Shown here piece by piece: positions 10,963 through 22,829 of a stretch of DNA of 64,000 nt; the stretch's first letter is position 1; every line of letters begins with the position of its first letter. The notes below the pieces were generated by a model. That model was not told the DNA's origin. It saw only the letters and a list, made by a program, of their open reading frames with translations, and made no database searches. Both the position numbers and the translations under genes were made by a program. Location of the stretch: the NCBI GenBank assembly GCA_009823505.1, contig VZQC01000265.1, forward strand, positions 2,703,776 to 2,767,775, given 5' to 3'. This DNA is from Rhizomys pruinosus (Eukaryota; Chordata; Mammalia; Rodentia; Spalacidae).

Positions 10963-11737
10963 GTACTTTTCAGGCAAATGGATGGAACTAGAAGCAGTTA
11001 TGCTAAGTGAAATAACATTTAGAAAAAAACACCCATGATGGATCATATCCCTCATATGTGGATGCTAGCACCAAATCCCAAGTTGTAAGGCAAACTGAGC
11101 AATGTTAATATATACNTGTAGCCCCAGCTGTCCTGGAAATCACTCCATACACCAGGCTGGCCTTGAACTCTCAAAGATCCACCTGCCTCTGCCTCCCAAG
11201 TGCTAGGATTAAAGGCGTGTGCCACCACGCCCAGCTTATATTTCTTTTTATCTTAAAGCAACTGAGCTGTTATAAGGTGGATCTCTTAATGGGCTCTAGA
11301 ATTAACCTACCACTTATTTTCAGATTTTGTAATTTTGGTATATGGGTGGAGGATATGTATGCATATTTTAGAGTAATATAAAATTAAAGGGAAAAATGTG
11401 GATTCCTGTACATGTTTTGGAATTAACATACAGTTTATTTTCAGATGTCATTATTTTGGTATATGTGTGACATACATACAGGCATATTTTGGAACAATAC
11501 AAATTGGAGGGAACAACAATGACAAAAGGACTGGGTCAAAGAAAACAGTAAACTTCTGCCCAAAGCAATAAACCTCTGCATAGAAAAACTTTAAAAGGAC
11601 TGAGAAAAAGATGTAAGACATTTGTTGCAGAATGCATGAACTCAGGTGGGGTGGGGGGCATGGAAAGGGGAATGAGTCTAAATTGGACTGAGAAATGTTG
11701 TATGAAATGTATAAAACTTCAATAAAATATTTTTAAA
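10963..11737 (+). mobile_element. L1 no. 1, second half (ORF2 end and 3'UTR)
   Basis: It continues exactly where the sequence breaks off at 6249, with ORF2 C-terminal residues (GKWMELEAVMLSEI-like), then 3'UTR to TTCAATAAAATATTTTTAAA. It contains a B1 fragment and one ambiguous base (N at 11116). Confidence 0.88.
11111..11237 (-). mobile_element. B1 SINE fragment nested in L1 no. 1, antisense
   Basis: GTAGCCCCAGCTGTCCTGGA, CCAGGCTGGCCTTGAACTC and GCCACCACGCCCAGC are antisense B1. Its tail end is cut off next to a single N at 11116, so the junction there is uncertain. Confidence 0.85.
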
Positions 11738-11744
11738 GTGAGTT

Positions 11745-12170
11745 TTGGAAAGTAAAGCAATAGGGAAAAAATCACTAGGTTCCCATGGAGAGGGGACTTT
11801 CTGTGATGGGGAAATGCAGAAACAAGCACAATATGAAGTGGATGTAAATCAGGAAGAAGTAGAGCTACAAGTGAGAATATCCATTCTTTCCAGGTAAATC
11901 GGGAACAACCATATATGGGGAACAGCACTCCAAATAGGCTTTGAAACATAAGCCCGCTTCGTAGATGAATTCTATGCAGACTGTAATTATGAGTGCCTTA
12001 TTGTTCTTCATAGGTTTAAATCCAGTGCCAACCAAAACATGATTCCATTTCTGTTTCTCACAAGCATTCACTAAATATCTGCAATGTTCTGAGAACAGTG
12101 CTAGGCTCAAGGAACACCATGATAAAAGAAACCCTGAATTCCTGATTGTTTATTTTATTTCACTTTGCTT
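11745..12170. other. unique intergenic DNA, traces of an old repeat
   Basis: No gene seen. The stretch CACTAAATATCTGCAATGTTCTGAGAACAGTGCTAGG near 12070-12110 resembles an old mammalian repeat motif (tgtgccaggcactgtgctagg type). Confidence 0.4.
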
Positions 12171-12227
12171 TGCTTTTGGTTTTAATTATTTATTTATTTA
12201 TTTATGTATTTATTTATTATTATTATT

Positions 12228-12365
12228 ATTTTTGAGCCAGGCCCTCCTGTAATACAAGCTGGCATGGAACTCACTGCATAGACCAGGCTGGCCTAGATAT
12301 CAGAGATATGCTCACCTCTCCCTCCTGGTGCTGAGACTAAAGGCATGTTCCACAGCACCTGCAAA
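12228..12365 (-). mobile_element. B1 SINE, antisense, diverged
   Basis: GAGCCAGGCCCTCCTGTAAT, GACCAGGCTGGCCTAGATAT, CTCCTGGTGCTGAGACTAAAGGC and the end CAGCACCTG match antisense B1 with about 20% change. It is preceded by an ATTT/ATT-rich tail. Confidence 0.7.
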
Positions 12366-12372
12366 CTCCTGA

Positions 12373-12375
12373 TAT

Positions 12376-12410
<35 letters not shown>

Positions 12411-12414
12411 TTTG
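12373..12414. repeat. (ATTT)n microsatellite
   Basis: About ten tandem TTTA/ATTT units, probably grown from the reversed A-rich tail of the SINE to its right. Confidence 0.95.
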
Positions 12415-12469
12415 ATATGTGTGTGATTGCGCCACTGTGTATATCCATGCTTTTGTGGAGACCAGAGCC

Positions 12470-12716
12470 AGGAGTATTACTTTTTCCCTTCCAGCTTGAG
12501 ACAGGGTCCCTCAGTGAACAGGAAGCTTACTGTTTATTCTAGGTGTGATGGTGAGAGAGGTTTGAGAATCCACCTGTCTCTGCTCCCCAACACTGGTATT
12601 ATATAGGCACATGGAGCTGTGCTTGGTGTTTCATGTGGGTCCAGAGGATTCAAACTCAGATCCTCATGTTTGTAGACTAAATGCTCTTACCCACTGAGTC
12701 ATACCCTCAACCCCCA
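12470..12716 (-). mobile_element. B3/B4-type SINE, antisense, old
   Basis: The right part CCAGAGGATTCAAACTCAGATCCTCATG...CTAAATGCTCTTACCCACTGAGTCATA is the reversed head of a B3/B4 SINE. The left part is diverged. Confidence 0.55.
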
Positions 12717-12719
12717 ATG

Positions 12720-13108
12720 ACTGTTCTTAAGTCATTTAAGTGTGATCAAGTGGACCAGTGAAGAGGCCTTCTGCATGCGATATAACTGTTAGCATGAAGG
12801 AATATGCGGGTCATGCAATTTGTCTCAGTGTTTGTCCTTTTGTCCTAAACCAGAAAACAATACCAACATCTCCAAGGTAACCGCTAGACTTTGAGATAGA
12901 GCAGGTCCCCCTCCATGGGAGGAACAGATGAGGGTGAGACCAGAGGATCTCTGAGAAGCTTGCCACCACCTCTGGCTTGTCAGCTTCCCTTTTCAAGATT
13001 CTGAGGCAATATGCCCTGTGGTCAGGTTATCAGAACTTCTTCTTTTGTAACTTGGCAAAGCACTGTGAAGACCAAGTGCTACCCAGATAAAGGGAAGCAC
13101 CCTTTGGG

Positions 13109-13110
<2 letters not shown>
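12720..13110. other. unique intergenic DNA
   Basis: No repeat or gene recognised. Confidence 0.4.

Positions 13111-13149
<39 letters not shown>
13110..13149. repeat. (TC)n microsatellite
   Basis: About 20 perfect TC units. Confidence 0.97.
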
Positions 13150-13152
<3 letters not shown>

Positions 13153-13366
13153 TTCTTCCATTTTTAAGGGCGATGGGTATCTTGAAGATCATAGGAAATT
13201 GAAAGCTTGAAGTAAGTAATTCCACTAATTTACTTCCTGCTATTGCTTGGATCACTAGCAACTAAAACCAATAAAATATATCAGAGTCAGGGATTATGTT
13301 AGACCTCATATGTTGCTAGTAGTTTGGGGACTAGATACTTACCCATTATTTTTCTCCATGAAAATG

Positions 13367-13614
13367 AGATGGCCTAGTGGTTAAGAGCGCCAACCGCTCT
13401 TACAGAGGACCCGGGTTCGATCCCCAGCACCCACATGGTGGCTGAGAGCCGTCTGAAACTCCAATTCCAGGAGAACTCCAGTTCCAGGGGAATCCGACAC
13501 CCTCTTCTGACCTCCACGGCATTGCACGACACGGGTGCACAAACTTGCATGCAGGCAGTACATTCCTACACATACAGAAATAAATAAAATTAATAAAAAA
13601 ATTTTAAAAAAAAA
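13367..13614 (+). mobile_element. B2 SINE, slightly 5'-truncated
   Basis: B2 from AGATGGCCTAGTGGTTAAGAG to a mixed A/T tail. Short target duplication GAAAATG on both sides. It forms an inverted pair with the B2 at 13751-13992. Confidence 0.92.
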
Positions 13615-13750
13615 GAAAATGGGGATTTTAAACCCACTTTACGGAGTTGTAATGAAAATTAAATTGGATAGAACAAAACTTATGTTTTGCAAACTATAAG
13701 CAACACCCAAATACCACAGGTATTTCTCATTGGTCTTTTTTCACCTTTTT

Positions 13751-13992
13751 AAAAGTTATATTTATTTATTTCTGTATGTGTATGAATGTACTGTCTGCAT
13801 GTAGGTCTGTGCACCCATGTCATGCAAAGCCACGGAGGTCAGAAGAGGGTGTCAGATTCCCCTGGAACTGGAGTTCTCCTGGAATTGGCGTTATGGACAG
13901 TTCTCAGCCACCATGTGGGTGCTTGGGATTGAACCCGGGTCCTCTGCAAGAGCAGTTGGTGCTCTTAACTGCTAGGCCATCTCTCTAGCCCC
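13751..13992 (-). mobile_element. B2 SINE, antisense
   Basis: Reversed tail TTTATTTATTTCTGTATGTG to reversed head GCCATCTCTCTAGCCCC. Target duplication CTTTTTTCACCTTTTT / CCTTTTTCACCTTTTTT on either side. Confidence 0.94.
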
Positions 13993-14104
13993 TTTTTCAC
14001 CTTTTTTAGAGGCCTGTTTATCAAGATCTCTGAGGGTAGCCCTAGGCTCGCTCTTTATTAGCTTACAAAAGCACATGTTTTCTCAGTAGTATATGGATTT
14101 TAAA

Positions 14105-14330
14105 AATTATTTTGGTTTTTAATTTTATGTGTATGTCTGTTATGCTTGTATATGAGTAAGTACACCTATATCATGCAGTACCTACAGAGGACTTAAAGGG
14201 AATCATCAGATCCCCTGAAACTGGAGGTTTTGGATGGTTGTTAGCTGCCATGTGGGTTCTGGGATTAGAACCTAGATCTTCTGCAAAAGCAGCCAGTCCT
14301 CTTAACTGCTGAGCCATTGCTCCAGCCCCC
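14105..14330 (-). mobile_element. B3 SINE, antisense
   Basis: CTGCCATGTGGGTTCTGGGA, GCAAAAGCAGCCAGTCCTCTT and GAGCCATTGCTCCAGCCCCC are the reversed B3 head; the left end is a reversed T-rich tail. Confidence 0.85.
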
Positions 14331-14592
14331 ATATCTGGGTATTTTGTGTACATCTCTATGCTTGTTGCTGAGGATTATGGAGAAGAATCACACACAATTA
14401 TTTCCTCCAAGATGTGAGCATTTACAAAGAATTATTGTTGTGTTAGCTAATAAATCTCTCTTAAATACCCCTCTTCTACACTCCTTGATTTGATTACGAG
14501 TGCAGAAACAAACAGTAGGGTTATATCTACGACATTTCTGAGAGTCACAAATTCAAGTTGCAGGAAATACATCAGTCTTAAAAGACACATCA

Positions 14593-16593
14593 ATGATTGT
14601 TTACTTAAGGGATGTTAAAACTGCACCAGAAAACTCCTAGAAACGATTAACAGCTTCAGCAAATTGGCAGGATACAAAATTAACCTAAAAAAAAATCAGT
14701 GGCCTTTCTTTACACCAACAACAAGCAACTGGAGAAGGAATTCAAGGAGACCTTCCCACTCACAATAGCCTCAAAAACAATAAAATACCTAGGAACAAAC
14801 CTAACCAAAGACACCTACAACAAAGATTTTAAACCCTTAAAGAAAGAAATTGAAGAAGACATCAGAAGATGGAAAAACCTCCCATGCTCATGGATTGGGA
14901 AAACTAACATTGTAAAAATGTCCATTCTACCCAAACTCTTGTATAGATTTAACGCAATCCCAATCAAAATCCTCAAGAGTTTCTTCACAGGCTTGGAAAA
15001 AAAGTCCTTAAATTCATTTGGAAAAACAAAAGACCCCCAAATAGCCAAAACAACCCCGAGTGAAAAGAGCAACACAGGTGGGGATCTCTATACCAGACTT
15101 CAAACTATACTACATGGCTATAGTCATACAAACAGCCTGGTACTGGCACAAAAACAGACCTGTTGACCAATGGAACAAAACTGAAGATCAAACTTGAGCA
15201 CATACAATTTCAGCCACCTCATATTTGACAAGGGGGCCAAGAAGACACAATGGAGAAAGGCAGCATCTTCAGCAAGTGGTGTTGGCAAAACTGGATCACC
15301 ACTTGTAGAAGAATGAAATTAAACCCCTACCTCTCGCCCTGTACAAAGTCAACTCCAGGCGGATTAAAGACCTCAACGTGAAACCCCAAACTCTGAAGGT
15401 GATAGAAGAAAAAGTTGGCAGCAGACTACAAGCATAGGCATAGGAAAAGACTTCCTAAATCAGACAGCAGCTGTGCAAGAATTAAGGTCAACAATTGACA
15501 AACGGGACCTCATTAAACTCAAAAGCTTCTGTACACCAAAAGAAACGATCAAGGAAGTGAAGAGAAAACCCACAGAGTGGGAGGAAACCTTCACAGCAGA
15601 AACATCTGACAAAGCATTGATTTCCAGAATATATAAACTACTCAAAAAACAAAGAAGAAAGAAAACAAATGACCCACTCAATAGATGGAGCAAAGAGCTG
15701 AACAGAGACTTCACAAGTTGAGGAATTAGAGATGGCTGAGAAACACCTTTAGAAGTGTTCAACATCACTAATCAAGGAAATGAAATTCAAAACCACTTTA
15801 AGATATTATCTTACTCCAATAAGACTGACTAGGATCAAGAAAACAACTGATACTAAGTGCTGGAGAGGTTGTGGGGAAAGGGGAACACTCATCCACTGCT
15901 AGTGGGAATGTAAACTCATGCAGCCACTATGGAAAGCAGTGTGGAGAACCCTTGGGAGACTTGGAATGAACTTGCCACCCAACCCAGCCATACCACTCCT
16001 AGGCATGTACCCTCAAGACTCACCCCACCGCAGAGATACATGCACGGCCATGTTTATTTCAGCTTTCTTCACAATAGCAAGGAGCTGGAACCAACCCAAA
16101 TGCCCCTCAACTGATGAGTGGATAGAAAAAATGTGGTACATCTACACAATGCAGCAGTAAAGAAAGATGACATCAGGAGATTTGCAGGAAAATGGCTGGA
16201 GGTAGAAGACATCATGCTGAGTTAAGTAACACAGTCCCAGCAAAACAAACGACGAATGGTATCCCTCATCTATGGATGCTAGTGCCAATTACCTAGTTGT
16301 AAGTATTTCTTGTGCAAGGCCCCTTGAGCTTTTGTCCAAGCAGTTGGGAGTGATGCATATTGGAAACAACAACAACAACAACAGAAAGGACTGCATCAAA
16401 GAACTGACTGAAAGAGTGAACTTCTGTTCAAAACAGTCAACTTCCACATGGAGAATATTGAGAAAGACTGAGAAAGAGATGAAAAGCATGTTTGGCAGAA
16501 TACATGAGCTCTGGTGGGGTGGGGGGATAGGGTGGGAGAACACGGGTCTAGATTTGATAATCTTGTACAAAATATATATTAAAAAAATAAATA
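14593..16593 (+). mobile_element. L1 no. 3, 5'-truncated
   Basis: ORF2 from a region encoding YLRD-like and FLYTNN-like stretches to the C-terminus, then a short 3'UTR and a tail of A with AATAAATAAA. Target duplication AAAAGACACATCA at 14580-14592 and 16594-16606. The longest ORF2 piece (14699-15166) is frameshifted after LEKKSLN-like sequence. The 3'UTR is reduced to about 330 bp. Confidence 0.93.
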
Positions 16594-16606
16594 AAAAGAC
16601 ACATCA

Positions 16607-18010
16607 GCAGCAAAGAAAGTTTTATATTAATTTTAGAAAAATCTAACCTACAAATACTAAAGGTACTAAAATGAATTTAACTATGTATAAATTGTAGATC
16701 CTAAAACTCGGACCATTCCATTAGAGGCTTCAGAGTGTGTTTAACTTCTCTATAGAGAAATTAAATTTTAAGTGCAGTGTAAGTGTCTATAAGTCTACCC
16801 AGGTTTACCATTTCTATAATTTGTCTTTTCTTAATCTATAACTCCCAACTGTATCATTATCACATCCTCCAAAGACTAACCTGTATAATCTCTATCCTTA
16901 TTCCCATACTTCTCATAAGGCTGGATGGCTCTTAATGGTATTCTGATCCCAAATATGGTCACAGTTTAGATGGCGATTATGGTGTAGTTCTTAGAATACA
17001 CCATAGTTTGAAAGTTCTTCAAAGCCTCTGACCATGAATTATTCCTATAATACTTGACAGATACCCTCAAATGGATGATCTGGTAAGCTCAGTTTGCTAG
17101 CAATTAAAAACAAAGAGGTAGGCATGCCTAGAAAGAAATATAGCTATTAATATAACCATAGAACAAAATAGAAAAAAATACCAACTGTGTTTTTTATATC
17201 ATTCAGAGCTAAAAAGGTGCCGATGTTCCAAGATTATGGCAGGTCAAGGATTCAAAGCATCTTTCCATTTCCAGCTTCTAAAGCAGCAAATAGGCTGAGA
17301 AATTTCTCAGCACCTAAGGAAGGAAGATTCTCTTAAGACATGGACAATGAGTATAGTGGAAAAGCTTTAACTCTCCAGAGTGTTGAGCCAAGAACCCAAA
17401 CAAGTACCCTGAGTTAATTAACACTTGGGAGAGTAGAACCAGGTCAGTACTAAGCATGCCCCCTCTCACTGGATCCAGTGAGAGTTATTCTACCTGTTTC
17501 ACACTGGACAGAGGAGGTGACATGGTTCCAAAGTATCAATGTCAACAAGAAGAACCACATGGATAAAGAGCTTATTTTGAGCTCTTGGCCTTAAAGGGTG
17601 CTGCTGTGATTGATCAGGATTTGGAGTGTCCTCTGGGGAGAAGTGAATAAAGCATTTTTGAAAGTTAATGGTAGAAGATGTACATATTTGAGACCAAGGT
17701 GAAGAACTATAGTAGGTCAGACATCATCGTGTTCTCCCCTCCTCACACGTCTATTCCATATGTGCTCCCATTGCTGTAAACTTGTAATGCCTTCCATTAG
17801 GGAAATAGGCTTTATACCCTGGAGACACTGAGCTTGTCCATGCCACATGCCTTGATTCATACATGACATATGAGTGGAAATTTGAAGTGTCAGTTGTACA
17901 AAAAGCACTAAAATTCATGTGTTTCTGTAATCTCTTGTTTGTTTCCCTCTGCATTAAGAATAGGGTATACCCCTATTCTTCCAGGCTTGGCACTAAAATG
18001 AAATTCTAGG
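16607..18010. other. unique intergenic DNA, no gene seen
   Basis: I see no SINE, L1 or exon-like conserved peptide in these 1.4 kb. Confidence 0.5.
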
Positions 18011-18011
18011 A

Positions 18012-18092
18012 CTTGGGCTATAGTTAGTGATAAAGTGCTTACCTAGCATATGTGAGGCTCTAAGTTCAAGTCCCAGTACCACAAAAATAGAA
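18012..18092 (+). mobile_element. ID-type SINE
   Basis: GGGCTATAGTTAGTGATAAAGTGCTTACCTAGC...GTTCAAGTCCCAGTACCAC plus an A-rich tail is the tRNA-like ID consensus with moderate divergence. Confidence 0.75.
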
Positions 18093-18099
18093 TATAATA

Positions 18100-18615
18100 A
18101 TGCACCAAAGATCAGGACTAGGCAAGCACTGCTGACATGGGACAGGATGTATTGGTCAGATTAAAGCAGAGAAGGAAAACACAAGAATAATGTGGAATGC
18201 GCAATTGTAAAGTCGATGTTAAGCCTCAATTACTTAAAGACTCTGATTAGAGAGTTGTTTGGCTGTTTCTTATGGCACCAAAAGGGAACTCAAAGAACAG
18301 CTGGTCAAGTTCAGAAGATGAACATGGGAGATTGTGGAGCAATGAAAATTGCAGTCAGCTGGAATTTGATCTATCACTGACTGCAGTGTTGGAATCTTCG
18401 CATTTCACAGTCCCTACAGCATTACCAGGGATGCTCTGAAGAGAGGTTGATGGTCTGGCTGCAGAGCCACACCTACCTCTGCAACAAGGAGTTTATGAAG
18501 CTAATGGAGATGACCCAATACAAACTGGAGCTTTGGGCTAGGTCCACAGAGTGATTCAAAAGCCCTCTGCAGACATACATAAACAATGGGCAGAATCTGA
18601 CCTACAAGAACTGTC
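18100..18615. other. unique intergenic DNA, no gene seen
   Basis: Nothing recognisable as coding or repetitive. Confidence 0.4.
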
Positions 18616-18619
18616 TAGG

Positions 18620-19015
18620 TTTCATTTCTGTGGCTGTGAAAAATACACTGACAAAAAGCAACATAAGGGGGAAAGAGTTTATTTGACTCCCAATTCCAGG
18701 CCACAACCCACCATTTAAAGAAGTCAAGGCAAAGACTCAAGAAGCTACTCACATCACATCTTCAGTCAAGTACAAAGAGAGAATATGCAGATCCTTGGCC
18801 TGCTGGCTGCTCACCTAGCTTTCTCTGCCCTAGGCCAGGCCCCAGCTGGGAAGTGGTGCCATTCCCTGTGGCCTGGTCTCCCTTCATCTATTAATGATCA
18901 AAGCAATCCCCATAGACTTGCCTTCATGCTGATCTTATCTAGGACATCCCACAAGAGTGACTCCATTCTCAGATGATTCTAGCTTGTGTCAAGTTGATAG
19001 TTAATAGTCAGCCAT
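18620..19015 (-). repeat. rodent interspersed repeat, antisense (unassigned family)
   Basis: TTTCTGTGGCTGTGAAAAATACACTGACAAAAAGCAACATAAGGGGGAAAGAG at the left and TCTAGCTTGTGTCAAGTTGATAGTTAA at the right are the two ends of a common rodent repeat. Related copies are at 27400-27730, 37640-38290 and 49035-49375, and in the opposite orientation at 56715-57030. Confidence 0.6.
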
Positions 19016-19204
19016 CACACAGACCTTCACATATCCAGCCTTCCATTTCCACCTACCACTCTCTCCATAGGTTGTTAAGTAGAAAATGAAATGTAAACAG
19101 TTCTGGGAGAAAGTTCAGCTTAGACAAGGTGACCTATTGCAAAGTCACTACCTAGGAAAATAGAAGTATATAGCTATAAACAAGTAAGGTTTGGAGAGTG
19201 ATTT

Positions 19205-19436
19205 TAATGTTTTATTTATTATTTTGAGTTTTTTTTTGTGTGTGAGTGTATTGCCTGAACGTGTGTAAGTGCATCCTTGTCATGCTATAGCAGTGGAGGT
19301 CAGAGAGGGCATCAGATTTCTCTGGAACTGGAGTTATGGACAGTTGCTAGCTGCCACGTGAGTGCTAGGAATTGAACCCAGGTCCTCTGCAAGAGCAGCC
19401 AGTGCTCTTAACCAGTGAGCAATCTCTCCAGTCCCT
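19205..19436 (-). mobile_element. B3 SINE, antisense
   Basis: GAATTGAACCCAGGTCCTCTGCAAGAGCAGCCAGTGCTCTTAACC and CAATCTCTCCAGTCCC are the reversed head. Confidence 0.88.
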
Positions 19437-19439
19437 GGA

Positions 19440-20635
19440 GACTGATTTTTACTGGAGCATAATTGCTGTGACTAAACTGGCTGCCCTGTAACTTCATCCA
19501 GATTGTTAGCCTTCCTTGGCTTTGACCAGTAGGGCAACTTCAGGCACTGATAAAATTCTGTTCTATATATGGCAAAGAGCCCAGGCTGACTTAGAGGATA
19601 GGAATTCTACTCATACATCCTTAAGTGCTTACTGTGTACTAGACCTCATGCTAATCATAGAAATCAACCATAACTTGAGAAAAGTGTAGTCCTTACACTC
19701 CTAATGCTCACAGTAAAGCAAGAGAGAAATCAAAAGAACCTATGTTCATTCCCTGTAACTGTTATGTATGTTCCAGTGGAAAATTGCAGAAAGACAAGGA
19801 GCTCTATAAATTTATCGGAGGGCAAGAGAAGTTGCTTAGAGAGAGCTATTTAGGGAAAAGATGGAGAATCTAAGCATGTTCAAGGAGCCTAAGGTGAAAC
19901 TAAGCCTGGACAAGCTAGAAAAGCTGAAAGAAGGTAAAGATGGAATGAGGGCAGCATAGGCTGAAGCACAGGAAGACTGGACATCACATACATCTAAGGC
20001 TACAGAGATGATTTTGAACTTACTATGAGAGTGTAGCAAGGACAAGTCATTGAAGGTTTTTAGTAGAGGAATAACATAATTAGACATTCATATTGAAAAG
20101 AGCATTCTATATGTATCCTCAGGAATATATTGGAGAGATGCCAAGTGACAGTCAGAATGTTGGTGTAAGTCAGTCACAAGGAGTTGGTAGGTGGAGCTCC
20201 AGGAAGACAGTGGAGATGAAGAGAATGCTGCTTTCTATGTATGGAGCAGTACTGATATCTCCCCAAAAAGCTGTTGGACAGAATAGGATACCATCCAAGA
20301 AAGTAGAGTAACAGAGGTATGAAGATGAGGCCTGAGAAGGAAGAGAGATCAGAAGTGCATGAGAAACTCAAGAAAGCAAGAGGGTGTGTTTATTGTTTGC
20401 AGTCTTCTTAAATTAATCTGTCAAATTCATCCACATTGAGTTTCCTAAAGTGTTCTTGAACATCTGGCCTGAACCAGCAGCAGGGGTAGGGTATCACCCA
20501 GGAGCTGTTTCCAAATACTACCGAATTCCATTCACTTCAGCATCGTTCTGGGTGAATCGCAGCCCATCAGAGTCCTGAAACAGGTATTGACAGGTGGTAT
20601 CTGACCCGAAGTGAATGGTGAGAGCACTTTCCCAA
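19440..20635. other. unique intergenic DNA with a possible old repeat trace
   Basis: No gene seen. Around 19615-19720 the motif TTAAGTGCTTACTGTGTACTAGACCTCATGC resembles an old mammalian repeat. Confidence 0.4.
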
Positions 20636-20639
20636 CATC

Positions 20640-21480
20640 ATTTTTAAACAATGTATTTATTGACTCTTTGAGAATTTCCTATAGTGTATTTTATTATATT
20701 CAGACCCCCTCTCCCACGTCCTCAGAGCCAGCCCCACCTCTGTACCTCCCTACTTCATGTGCCCTATTATTATTATCATTATTTTTAAGGCCTATCAATT
20801 ATAATTTGTGTTACCCACATGATCATGGGTGAAGGCCTTTCCCCTGGAGCCTAGTCAAACTACCAAGCACCACATCCTTAGAGAAAACGGACTTTTCCTC
20901 TTCCAACTATCATCAATTGGCAATAGGTCCTATTGGGTCTGAGGCTTCTTGACAACTCTCCCCCTCCACACTGGGCTTTTGTCTGGCTTGGACTTGTGCA
21001 GGTCTCGTGCACACTTTCTCTCCTATATGAGTGCTGTGGGCTCATATGTGTAATAGGGCTGTTGCCCGGTTTAACATATGTTATCTGGAAAACAGTATTC
21101 ATCTATTCATTCAGCACCTCTGGCTCTTTCAATCTTTCTGCCCCCTCTTTTGTACAGATCTTTGAGCCTTGGGTGGAGAAGGTGTGGTATGAGTGTCTCA
21201 CTTGAGGAGAATCACTCCACAGTCTCTTATTTCATGTACATTATCCAGTTGTGAGCCTCTGTGTTATTCACCATGTGCTACGAGAAGAAGCATCCCTAGT
21301 GAGAGCAGAAAGTTGCCTTAATCTATGGGTAGGACAAATCATAGGAATTGGTTTAAAACTGCCCATTTAGTAGGATAAGAGCAGAAGGATTCCCCTCCCC
21401 CCATAGCCTGTGACCTGTATATATCCACTGGTTCTTGGCCCTGATAACAGTGCCATACATGAGCTCCATCTTATGAAGTG
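20640..21480 (-). mobile_element. L1 3'UTR fragment, antisense, older lineage
   Basis: AATGTATTTATTGACTCTTTGAGAATTTCCTATA and the C/T-rich run after it are the reversed L1 3' end. GACACTCATACCACACC-like and CTGTGGAGTGATTC-like sequences (read reversed) belong to the old rodent L1 3'UTR. Confidence 0.6.
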
Positions 21481-21514
21481 GGCCTCAAAATCAAATCAGA
21501 AAGGGATTGGACAC

Positions 21515-22640
21515 TCCCATAACATTCATGCCACGGCACTTTTGGCAAGCCTATCATTCTTCTAGCTTTTAGGATGTATGGCTGTGTAAAGCCGACGATC
21601 ATTTTATTCTTCCAATAGCATCCTTCCATTTAAAAGGCCTGTCATGAACTTTATATTTGTATGATGTGTATGTACATCCTCATGTATGTGAATGTGGGCA
21701 CATATGTGTCATGTAGAAGTCAGAGAACAACCGCAAGTTTCGATTCTCACTTCCCATCTTGCTTGCAATGGGCTCTCTCTTTGTTGTTGTTGCTTTTGCT
21801 GCTGCATATGCCAGGCCAGCTGGACCACAAGCTTCTGAGGACTCCTGTTTGTGCTTCACATCTCCTCATAGGAGCACCAGGCTTAAAGATGAGTGGTCCT
21901 GAAGATAGACCCATGTCCTTATTCTGCCTAGGAGATGTTGGCTAGGGGATTCAAACACCCCCCCCCCCAAATTATAAAGGCCTTTTGCCTATAAGTGGGA
22001 TATATGCAAGGAGAAAGACAGTAAGTCCCTGTTGTCGAAGACCTGGTGTGAGCATGAAAAATGTTATGAGACATCACTTGCTAGCGTACAACTGGCCTCT
22101 GAAATGCTAGAGAGTGTTACCAAAGGCCACTAAATCAATACAGCAAAATATTGGTCTCCCTGAGACAAGCAAGACTCCTCCGTCAATATCAGCTACACCT
22201 CAACAGCCTGGAGATACTGTGCAACAGTGGCAGCCAAGTGTCTATATATATATATCCCAAATCTATTTGGCTTTTAGCTCTCTCCTTGGAGGAATAACTC
22301 ACAGCAGATGCCACAAGCTTGTGTCCTCTGATAGTTGAGCGATGTTGTGAGCCACAGTAAGAACTTGTCACCCTTTATAGAGAAACCACAGTTTGCGGAT
22401 TAGCATGCCATCCAAGCATCTATGTCTATGCTCACAGCTTAGCTTGACATAATAAGTGGTACTGCTTAAATGCCTGTACATCCAATAGCTTGTGCTTTGT
22501 TAATATGACTAAAAAGGGTATCACTGGGAAAGCTGTCAATCCATGAAGGGAAACAACCTGAACAGACTGGAGTCCAAAATGACAACTCCAAAGAAATTAG
22601 ACTGTTTTCTTCTCACTAAAACAGTACAACATAAAAACCA
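21515..22640 (+). mobile_element. L1 3'UTR lineage A, copy 2
   Basis: Nearly the same sequence as 24369-25500 and, from about 21890, as 100-790. It includes GAAGTCAGAGAACAACCGCAAG, CTTTGTTGTTGTTGCTTTTG, a C run at 21958-21968 and CTCTCTCCTTGGAGGAATAA. It lacks the terminal block. Confidence 0.6.
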
Positions 22641-22829
22641 TTTTTATAGTTTTCCATTTTTATCCAACCAATTCCCCACAAAAGTAAGGGCTCCTTTCCA
22701 TCATAAGGTTGTGATAACGTAAGGAGGATATGAGGCAATAAGACCCTGCTCTTCCTGAATACCTGACTTTAACATTTTGGGATGGGTAATGTATGAAGAC
22801 ACACATTCAATTTACAATTGCCTCTTTTG
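22640..22829. other. spacer between lineage A copies
   Basis: T- and A-rich DNA without a recognised match. Confidence 0.3.
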
